From NCBI GenBank assembly GCA_902473545.1, contig CABRSG010000088.1, positions 1-8,822 on the forward strand: a stretch of 8,822 nt of DNA, written 5' to 3'. Each line of letters starts with the position of its first letter. Within the stretch, counting starts at the first letter, position 1. This document shows positions 1 through 5,370 of the stretch, piece by piece. This stretch comes from an uncultured Lachnospiraceae bacterium. Its GTDB lineage: Bacteria > Bacillota > Clostridia > Lachnospirales > Lachnospiraceae. The notes under the pieces are model-generated. The model saw nothing but the letters and a program-made list of their open reading frames with translations, was not told the origin of the DNA and searched no databases. Position numbers and translations under genes: made by a program.

Positions 1-779
1 TGACGGCGGTGAGAATGCTGACGGCAGGCGTTCTTCTGACACTTTTTATTTTGGTGAAGCAGAGAGCGCGTGCGGCCGGTATCTGGAAAAACAGGCGTGA
101 TGCCGCGCAGGTAGTAATTTTTGCGATCTGCGGCCTGTTGTTCTGCCAGTATGCATATCTGACGGCGATCTCTTATTCAAACGCCGGGACCGCGACGGTG
201 TTGCAGTATCTCGGCCCCGTGCTGATCATGATCCTGGTGTGTCTGCGGATGCGCCGGCTGCCGACGGCGCGGGAAATATGCGCGGTGATCCTGGCGGTAC
301 TCGGGACCTTTCTGCTTGCGACACACGGGAACCTTTCTGCTATGGTGCTTACGCAAAAAGGATTGGTATGGGGATTGATCGCGGCAGTTAGTCTGGCATG
401 TTATACACTGCTTCCGGCACGCATTATTCCAAAGTGGGGAAGTATGGTGGTTACCGGCTATGGAATGCTGATCGGCGGTGCGGCGCTCGCCTGCGCTATG
501 CGCATCTGGGAGATCCCGGTAAACATGGATATGCGTGGATGGCTTGCGGTTGGCGGTGTGGCTATAGTGGGTACGCTGATCGCATATACGCTGTATCTGC
601 AGGGGGTCGGAGATATCGGACCAGTGAAGGCAAGTATGCTGTCGAGTATTGAGCCGGTATCGGCGACACTGCTCTCGGTATTCTGGCTTGGAAGTTCTTT
701 TGAGACGATAGATCTCATAGGATTTGTGTGTATCATGGCGACGGTATTTTTGCTTACCAGAAAGAGAGACGGAGAATGA
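1..779 (+). CDS. EamA/DMT-superfamily transporter, 5'-truncated by the window
   Basis: An integral membrane transporter of the drug/metabolite (DMT) superfamily; substrate unknown, family members export amino acids or other small metabolites. The visible 258 codons are mostly hydrophobic and fall into two EamA-like halves. The first half holds the typical stretch with AYLTAISYSNAGTATVLQYLGPV, and the second ends with the family-typical VKASMLSSIEPVSATLLSVFWLG segment, a last helix and a short basic tail. Family members usually have about 280-310 residues and ten helices, so roughly the first helix is missing here. The frame is open to the left edge (codons Thr-Ala before a GTG at 9), so the true start lies outside the window and the GTG should not be taken as the start. 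The stop is followed after 1 base by the next gene's ATG, implying translational coupling. Membership is clear; function is not. Confidence 0.9.
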   Translation, partial: TAVRMLTAGVLLTLFILVKQRARAAGIWKNRRDAAQVVIFAICGLLFCQYAYLTAISYSNAGTATVLQYLGPVLIMILVCLRMRRLPTAREICAVILAVLGTFLLATHGNLSAMVLTQKGLVWGLIAAVSLACYTLLPARIIPKWGSMVVTGYGMLIGGAALACAMRIWEIPVNMDMRGWLAVGGVAIVGTLIAYTLYLQGVGDIGPVKASMLSSIEPVSATLLSVFWLGSSFETIDLIGFVCIMATVFLLTRKRDGE

Positions 780-780
780 C

Positions 781-1446
781 ATGAAACGAGAAGTTTTAGA
801 GAGCGATCTGAAAAAATTATACTCGGCGAACGATATGGCGAAAATCGGCTGCGGAGGCTGCAAGGGCTGCTGGGACTGCTGTACGGGTATGGGAGAGTCC
901 ATTGTGCTTGATCCTATGGATATCTGGCGTCTGGAAAAGGGAATGCAGATTAGCTTTTCCGGTTTGATGGAGCGCTGGCTGGAGCTGCATCCGGTAGACG
1001 GCATTCTTCTCCCGAATCTTCGCATGGAGGGCGAAGCGGAACAGTGTCCGTTTTTAAATATGGAGAAACGCTGTGCGATCCACGCTTTTCGGCCAGGACT
1101 TTGCAGGATGTTTCCGCTCGGACGTATCTATGAAAATGGGAGCTTTCGGTACTTTGTCCAGCAGCAGGAATGCCGGATGCAGCCGAAAACAAAAGTGAAG
1201 ATCAGTAAGTGGCTGGATATGGAACAACTGACGCAATATGAGATGTTTGTTCTGGAGTGGCACAAGCTTCTTGAGGATGCCGGCGCGCTTTTGCTGTCAC
1301 AGAATGATGAGCAGCTCACAAAAGATCTGAATGTTTATCTGTTGGAAAGCTTTTATCAGAAGCCGTATGACGGACGGGATTTTTATGTGCAGTTTGCGGA
1401 ACGGCTGCGATATATGAGGAAACTGATGGAGATTCTTGGAAGGTAA
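781..1446 (+). CDS. YkgJ-family cysteine cluster protein (Zn/Fe-chelating domain)
   Basis: A 221-residue cytoplasmic protein of the YkgJ/zinc-iron-chelating family (PF03692-like); biochemical role unknown. The N-terminal cysteine run Cys24-x2-Cys27-x2-Cys30-x2-Cys33-Cys34 is followed by the second half of the signature: CPFL at Cys89, Cys98, the RPGLCRMFPLG block at Cys108, and Cys131. These nine cysteines are those expected to bind an iron-sulfur cluster or zinc. The C-terminal third (about 145-221) is helical and charged without cysteines. I chose ATG 781 rather than upstream starts (724) because GGAGA lies about 6 bases before it, and the longer frame would overlap the transporter gene by 50 bases. 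It begins 1 base after the transporter stop, so the two are likely co-translated. A functional link to the transporter is inference only. Confidence 0.92.
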   Translation: MKREVLESDLKKLYSANDMAKIGCGGCKGCWDCCTGMGESIVLDPMDIWRLEKGMQISFSGLMERWLELHPVDGILLPNLRMEGEAEQCPFLNMEKRCAIHAFRPGLCRMFPLGRIYENGSFRYFVQQQECRMQPKTKVKISKWLDMEQLTQYEMFVLEWHKLLEDAGALLLSQNDEQLTKDLNVYLLESFYQKPYDGRDFYVQFAERLRYMRKLMEILGR

Positions 1447-1525
1447 TGCACAGAAGAAAGGCTGCCCTTCGGAGCGTATTGGGCAGGCAGTGTCAGACAG
1501 GATGAAATGGGAGGAATTATGACCT

Positions 1526-1702
1526 ATGGGCGGAACATGCGAGAGCTGCACATATTATACTTATGACGACGATTATGAGAGCTATGTGTGCGACATTAAT
1601 ATGGATGAGGACGAATATGTCCGGCTGATGTCTGACAGTCATTATCGCTGTCCGTACTACCGCAGCGGCGACGAGTATGCAGTGGTAAGAAAACAGTGCT
1701 GA
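1526..1702 (+). CDS. DUF6472-type small four-cysteine protein
   Basis: A 58-residue acidic, tyrosine-rich protein starting MGGTCESCTYYTYDDDYESY and ending VVRKQC. Four of its cysteines (Cys5, Cys8, Cys22, Cys42) form a CxxC...C...CP pattern that looks like a small zinc- or metal-binding fold; a fifth is the last residue. I recognise the pattern (N-terminal CESC-Y, central DxDExxR, CPYYR, final DEY-VRKQ) as the DUF6472 family common in Lachnospiraceae, whose function is unknown. A GGGAGG at 1509-1514 stands 11 bases before the ATG, a little far but strong. An in-frame TGA at 1520-1522 excludes any longer start. It lies 79 bases behind the YkgJ-family gene and 79 bases before the dipeptidase gene on the same strand, so it is probably in the same transcription unit. 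The family name is from memory and should be confirmed by a profile search. Confidence 0.82.
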   Translation: MGGTCESCTYYTYDDDYESYVCDINMDEDEYVRLMSDSHYRCPYYRSGDEYAVVRKQC

Positions 1703-1781
1703 CGGAGAGCGGGAGGCTGCAAAATGATCGTGGAGACGATGCCGGGGCGAACCAGCCCGGCAAAATCGCAGGGGGTTTTAT

Positions 1782-2786
1782 ATGAGATATTTTGATCTGC
1801 ACAGCGATACCATCACGATGCTTCATTATCCGAAGGAAAATCTTGCGGACAATAAGCGGATGGTGTCGATTCCGAAAATGCAGGAGGGCGGTGCGTGGAT
1901 ACAGTGTTTTTCTGCGTTTGTGCCGACCGGCTATTTTCCGCGTCTCTGCCGGGATGCATTTACATGGAAAAGGTTTTGTGATATTGCGGATAAAAAAGAC
2001 CGGCTGCTTGAACTTCATGAGGATGCTCTGACAATGATCACATCGGGAGTGGATATTGAGCGTCTGCTGCAGAATCCGGAGAGCGGGAAAATCGGCGTAA
2101 TCTTTACCGGAGAGGATCTTGGCGTAATCGGCAACGACATACGAAAACTGGATACGGTCTATCAGCGGGGCGTGCGGATCGCGACGCTTACCTGGAATCA
2201 TGAGAATACGCTTGGCTTTCCGAACTCGGTAAAGCCGCACGTGATGCAGAAGGGGCTGAAGCCCTTTGGGATTGAGGCGGTGGAACGGATGAATGAGCTT
2301 GGCATGGTGATCGATGTTTCTCATCTGTCGGACGGGGGCTTCCGGGATGTGGCGCACATCAGCAAAAAGCCGTTTATTGCGTCACACTCTAACAGCAGGG
2401 AGATCACAGATCATCCGCGTAACCTTACGGACGCCATGATTAAGGCGATCGCCGAAAGCGGCGGCGTGATCGGATTGAATTTTGCTCCTCATTTTCTTAG
2501 TGAGCGGGGAGGCAGCAGCCGTATTCGTGATATGCTTCAGCACATCCGGCATATCCGCAGTGTAGGAGGCAGCGATGTACTTGCCCTTGGCACGGATTTC
2601 GACGGTATCCGCGGGCGTCTGGAGATCGACAGCCCGGCGAAAATACCGCGGCTTTCACAGGTGCTGACGAAATGCGGGATGAAAGAAGCGGAGCAGGAAA
2701 AAATGTTTTACGGGAATGCCGTGCGAGTGCTCCGGGAAGTATGGAAACCATACGAAAGGAACGGAAGAAAGGAAGAAAACAAATGA
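1782..2786 (+). CDS. M19-family dipeptidase (membrane/renal dipeptidase type)
   Basis: A 334-residue binuclear zinc peptidase of family M19, which hydrolyses dipeptides, often with a D-residue at the second position. The ligand set is complete: His7 and Asp9 in DLHSD, bridging Glu111 in FTGEDLG, His181 in DVSHLS and His202 in ASHSNSR. By spacing against human renal dipeptidase, His140 (TWNHEN) matches His152, Arg213 (HPRN) matches Arg230, and Asp272 (GTDFDG) matches Asp288, the substrate-contacting residues. There is no signal peptide or anchor, so it should act in the cytoplasm, probably recycling peptides or cell-wall dipeptides. The start is fixed by AGGGGG at 1770-1775, 6 bases before the ATG. 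A hairpin (GCCGGG 1741-1746 with CCCGGC 1756-1761) and a 23-codon reading frame lie just upstream. Its TGA overlaps the ATG of the following membrane protein gene (ATGA). Activity on a particular dipeptide cannot be read from sequence. Confidence 0.94.
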   Translation: MRYFDLHSDTITMLHYPKENLADNKRMVSIPKMQEGGAWIQCFSAFVPTGYFPRLCRDAFTWKRFCDIADKKDRLLELHEDALTMITSGVDIERLLQNPESGKIGVIFTGEDLGVIGNDIRKLDTVYQRGVRIATLTWNHENTLGFPNSVKPHVMQKGLKPFGIEAVERMNELGMVIDVSHLSDGGFRDVAHISKKPFIASHSNSREITDHPRNLTDAMIKAIAESGGVIGLNFAPHFLSERGGSSRIRDMLQHIRHIRSVGGSDVLALGTDFDGIRGRLEIDSPAKIPRLSQVLTKCGMKEAEQEKMFYGNAVRVLREVWKPYERNGRKEENK

Positions 2787-3505
2787 AAACAGAAGAACAA
2801 ATGGACAAACAAAAAGCGATGCGTCTGGCGATGAACGGCAGGGTGTGTCTGCTCTCAGCGGGAATCATGATGATCTTTATTGCGGTGACAAATACCATGA
2901 TGTACGGAATTAATATGTTTCTTGTTGCGATGGAGGCATCGAAGGGAACAGAGGAAATTGTTCAGATGCTGGCGGAGTCGGATATGACGATCACAATGGC
3001 AGTCATGATGGGTGTCTGCTTTATGCTGACGGCGATTATGGAGATGTTTGCGGGCATCAGCGCCGTGCGTTTCGCGAACCGCGTAGACAGGGCTTTCCTT
3101 ATGAAGAAAGTCGTATTTATTCTGCTGGGGGTAGAGATCTTAATGGAGATCGTGCTGTTCTTTATGCGGTCGCTGAGCCTTGGAATGCTGTTCACGGCGA
3201 TCGCCCTTCCGCTGTTTATGCTCTGGGGTGTCACAAGACTGACAAAGCTGGCAAAGGCGGAACCGGATCGTGTTTATGCGGTTATGACAGAAAAACTGAA
3301 GGAGAAGCAGCGCCAGGAGCAGGCGGCGGCAAACGGAAAGAGCCTGCGTGAGCGCGCGATGATGAAAGTGTCGGAGTCGAAACCGGAAGATTCGGCGGCG
3401 TGGATGCGTGAGCCGGAGAGAACGCAGGAGACGATGGGGACTGCGGAAAATGATGCGCAGGAAGAACCGGAAAATATGGAGGAAGATCACATATCGCAGG
3501 TATAG
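2783..3505 (+). CDS. Four-helix membrane protein with charged cytoplasmic tail, unknown function
   Basis: I do not recognise a family with a known role. The 240-residue product has a short charged N-terminus, then four hydrophobic segments at about 21-49, 68-95, 108-128 and 131-150, and a 90-residue strongly charged C-terminal tail (about 151-240) rich in Glu, Lys, Arg and Gln that is predicted disordered or helical. Methionine is very frequent in the membrane part. The start is ATG 2783, whose ATGA overlaps the dipeptidase stop; GGAAG at 2771-2775 gives a 7-base spacing. In-frame starts farther upstream (2672) lie inside the peptidase gene and are not needed. The overlap implies translational coupling, so the protein may help or accompany the dipeptidase, but this is inference. 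Its 3' end overlaps the convergent SGNH hydrolase gene by 19 bases. Confidence 0.85.
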   Translation: MKTEEQMDKQKAMRLAMNGRVCLLSAGIMMIFIAVTNTMMYGINMFLVAMEASKGTEEIVQMLAESDMTITMAVMMGVCFMLTAIMEMFAGISAVRFANRVDRAFLMKKVVFILLGVEILMEIVLFFMRSLSLGMLFTAIALPLFMLWGVTRLTKLAKAEPDRVYAVMTEKLKEKQRQEQAAANGKSLRERAMMKVSESKPEDSAAWMREPERTQETMGTAENDAQEEPENMEEDHISQV

Positions 3506-4098
3506 TATGGCATCAGCAGAGCTGCGAGTATCCGATGTCCGGTTCCGGTAAGATGGATGCCGTCGGTGGTGACGGCACAATAGCCGTGCGCATGAGCTGC
3601 ATCGTTTAAGAAATTCTGCAGCGGCACGAAGGAAATATTCAGATCTGCAGCAGTCTTTGCCATGATGGCTTCGGCTTCGCGGACTGCCGGAAGCCAGGCG
3701 GCGTATTCCTGCGGCTGCGGGAAAATAAAGGGACCGAGGGCGAGTATGCGGGCGGATGTGCGGCTGGCAGTCTCGTACAGAAGGTGACGGTACTGCGTGG
3801 AAAAATCCTGCGCCTGCAGGGAAACACCGGTGTTCATGGCAACACCAACATTGTTAATGCCGATTTGGACGGTGATATAGTCGGCAGCCTGCCAGACGGT
3901 ATCCTGCCGCAGACAGCGGAGCAGCGCAGCGGCTGTGAAGCCGTCAAATCCTTTATTATAGAAAGAGCTTTCTGAAAAATGATTTTTGAGCTGTGCGGCG
4001 AGAAGGGAGACATAGCCGTCGCCCAGACCGTCGTTTGTTTGCTGCCACAGACGACCGGATGCGGTGATGCTGTCCCCGAAAAAGTAAAATGCAGGCAT
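3487..4098 (-). CDS. SGNH/GDSL-family hydrolase (lipase/esterase-like)
   Basis: A 203-residue hydrolase of the SGNH superfamily, which cleaves ester bonds (deacetylases, lysophospholipases, acyl esterases); the substrate is unknown. The blocks appear in order: FFGDSITASG with nucleophile Ser10, the block II glycine region NKGFDGF around Gly50-Gly53, block III as IGINNVG (Asn82), and TDGIHLTGTGH with the Asp179-His182 pair. In block III the common GxND is GINN, so the Asp that follows the oxyanion Asn is replaced. I chose ATG 4098 because GGAGG (4107-4111 on the + strand as CCTCC) sits 8 bases before it; the longer frame to 4176 would read through the promoter at 4133-4161. There is no signal peptide with this start, so the enzyme is probably cytoplasmic. 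It is divergent from the sugar kinase and overlaps the membrane protein gene tail-to-tail. Confidence 0.9.
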   Translation of the reverse strand: MPAFYFFGDSITASGRLWQQTNDGLGDGYVSLLAAQLKNHFSESSFYNKGFDGFTAAALLRCLRQDTVWQAADYITVQIGINNVGVAMNTGVSLQAQDFSTQYRHLLYETASRTSARILALGPFIFPQPQEYAAWLPAVREAEAIMAKTAADLNISFVPLQNFLNDAAHAHGYCAVTTDGIHLTGTGHRILAALLMPYYTCDM

Positions 4099-4132
4099 GA
4101 TAGAAACCTCCGTTAAAGTAACACATAGAATA

Positions 4133-4161
4133 AGTATAGTGATAATACGGAAAAAAATCAA
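4133..4161 (-). promoter_or_regulatory. Sigma-70-type promoter of the SGNH hydrolase gene
   Basis: Read on the - strand, TTGATT (4156-4161) is separated by 17 bases from TATACT (4133-4138). This is 4/6 and 5/6 agreement with the vegetative consensus at ideal spacing. Transcription would start near 4126, giving a leader of about 28 bases that contains the GGAGG site and the ATG at 4098. This placement is a main argument against the longer reading frame. Confidence 0.7.
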
Positions 4162-4163
4162 CC

Positions 4164-4217
4164 GGTAACTGTTCACTTCGTTCGCAGCAGGTGTTTGAGG
4201 CTGGCGTGAACTGTAAC
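4164..4217. repeat. Inverted pair of GTGAAC-containing intergenic repeats
   Basis: The block 4164-4186 (containing GTAACTGTTCACTTCGTTC) matches the reverse complement of 8132-8154 at 19 of 23 positions. A second, partial copy in opposite orientation, GTGAACTGTAAC at 4206-4217, agrees at 11 of 12 positions with the 8142-8153 segment. The two local copies can pair (GTTCAC 4171-4176 with GTGAAC 4206-4211), and flanking CCGGT (4162-4166) can pair with ACCGG (4222-4226), giving a composite hairpin. It lies between the divergent hydrolase and kinase genes. Function unknown; it could be a dispersed intergenic repeat or a regulator site. Confidence 0.6.
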
Positions 4218-4276
4218 ATTAACCGGACCGTTTCAGACTTTTGAATACTGTTTTTTTTAAAGAGGGGGGGAGAGTA

Positions 4277-5263
4277 ATGATCATTACAGTTACCATGAAT
4301 CCCGCGATTGATAAGACCGTGGATATTGACGTCTTGCTGCAGGGCGGATTAAACAGAATCCGACATGTGGAATATGATGCAGGCGGAAAGAGTATTAATG
4401 TCTCCAAAACAATACGTGAGCTTGGCGGGAACAGTATTGCGACCGGATTTCTGGCGGGCGGCAGCGGCAGGACGATTGAGTGCGTTCTGAAAGAGAGCGG
4501 AATAGAGACAGATTTCGTCTGGGCGGACGGTGAGACGCGCACAAATACCAAGGTGATTGAGAAGAACGGGAAGCTGACGGAGCTGAACGAGCCGGGACCG
4601 TTTATTCCGAAAGAAAAGCGGGAAGAGCTGCTGCAGAAGCTGGTGCGCTATGCCGGAGAGGATACGCTGTTTGTGTTATCGGGCAGTGTTCCGGCGGGTG
4701 TCGGTAAGGATATTTACGGCGACATTATCCGCCTGGTTCATAAAAAGGGCGCCGCGGTTCTGCTGGATGCGGACGGGGAAGCTTTCAGGGATGCGCTGGA
4801 AGCAGGGCCTGACATAATTAAGCCAAACCGCATGGAGCTGGAGGAATATGCAATGCCGGAGCACAGCGGGGAAATGCTGCACAAACTTTCGGATGAGAGT
4901 ATGCTGCAAAGTGCGGGAGTTAAGGCCTCCGAAGCGGAGCTTTGGAAAATTGCCGCCGGATTACAGGCGCACGGAATCTGTACGGTTGTGGTTTCCATGG
5001 GCGCGGATGGTGCGCTGTTTCTGCTGGGGAATTACCATGTGAAATGTCCGGCGCTTCCTGTGAAAGCGCATTCGACGGTTGGTGCGGGGGATGCGATGGT
5101 GGCGGCGCTTGCCTGTGCGTGGGACAGAAAGCTTGGAAAGCAGGAGACGGTAAAGCTCTGCATGGCGGCATCGGCAGGGGCGGTGACAACAATTGGAACG
5201 AAGCCGCCGGCGAAAGAGCTGGTGGAAGAGCTTGCGCATAAGGTGATAACAGAAAAAATATAA
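4277..5263 (+). CDS. 1-phosphofructokinase-family (PfkB) hexose-phosphate kinase
   Basis: A 328-residue ribokinase/PfkB-fold kinase of the 1-phosphofructokinase/tagatose-6-phosphate kinase subgroup, which phosphorylates a sugar phosphate with ATP in the cytoplasm. The subgroup start is clear (MIITVTMNPAIDKT), followed by the first signature AGGKSINVSKTIRELGG (35-51), the NEPGP substrate region (104-108), SGSVPAG (135-141), the KPN motif (182-184) and the ATP-site/catalytic STVGAGDAMVAA (266-277) with Asp272 as base. In the first signature, Gly-Lys-Gly is Gly-Lys-Ser (Ser39). About 20-25 extra residues sit after KPNRMELEEYA (roughly 193-217), making the protein longer than the usual 300-310. 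ATG 4277 is chosen because a G-rich site (AGGGGG and GGAG at 4263-4272) directly precedes it. No fruA transporter or DeoR-type regulator gene is next to it, so fructose 1-phosphate is likely but not certain; tagatose 6-phosphate is the main alternative. Confidence 0.9.
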   Translation: MIITVTMNPAIDKTVDIDVLLQGGLNRIRHVEYDAGGKSINVSKTIRELGGNSIATGFLAGGSGRTIECVLKESGIETDFVWADGETRTNTKVIEKNGKLTELNEPGPFIPKEKREELLQKLVRYAGEDTLFVLSGSVPAGVGKDIYGDIIRLVHKKGAAVLLDADGEAFRDALEAGPDIIKPNRMELEEYAMPEHSGEMLHKLSDESMLQSAGVKASEAELWKIAAGLQAHGICTVVVSMGADGALFLLGNYHVKCPALPVKAHSTVGAGDAMVAALACAWDRKLGKQETVKLCMAASAGAVTTIGTKPPAKELVEELAHKVITEKI

Positions 5264-5310
5264 AGAGACAGCGGATTGTCAGGCAGCAGAAAAAGGGGAG
5301 ATACATGGAG

Positions 5311-5337
5311 AAACGCCCGCGAAGATCGCGGGCGTTT
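5311..5337. terminator. Strong bidirectional hairpin between convergent genes
   Basis: A perfect 11-bp stem (AAACGCCCGCG at 5311-5321 with CGCGGGCGTTT at 5327-5337) encloses the 5-base loop AAGAT. It lies 47 bases after the kinase stop and 33 bases beyond the oleate hydratase stop, so it can serve both converging transcripts. The stem itself supplies A3 and T3 at its ends. Downstream U-tracts are short on both sides, so termination is likely but perhaps not complete. Confidence 0.8.
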
Positions 5338-5370
5338 GCTCTGCAAAGAAAGCTTATGCCACATAAAAGA

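Noticed and set aside
177..1025. A 282-codon open frame on the - strand across the transporter and YkgJ-type genes.
   Set aside because: It is antisense to two genes with clear family signatures, and its translation is rich in Arg, His, Gln and Ser with no recognisable motif, typical of a shadow frame in G+C-rich codons.
1462..1486. Hairpin CTGCCC/GGGCAG after the YkgJ-type gene as a terminator.
   Set aside because: Only 6 bp with a 13-base loop and no following T-tract.
1596..2357. A 253-codon open frame on the - strand opposite the small cysteine protein and the dipeptidase.
   Set aside because: The + strand carries the full M19 metal-ligand set; the antisense product is His/Arg-rich, without domains or a ribosome site.
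4099..4176. A 26-residue hydrophobic N-terminal extension of the SGNH hydrolase that would look like a signal peptide.
   Set aside because: It overlaps a strong promoter (4133-4161), and GGAGG at the ideal distance supports the start at 4098.
4251..4258. A run of eight T before the kinase gene as part of an attenuator or terminator.
   Set aside because: No stable stem ends directly before it; the composite hairpin ends at 4226, 24 bases earlier.
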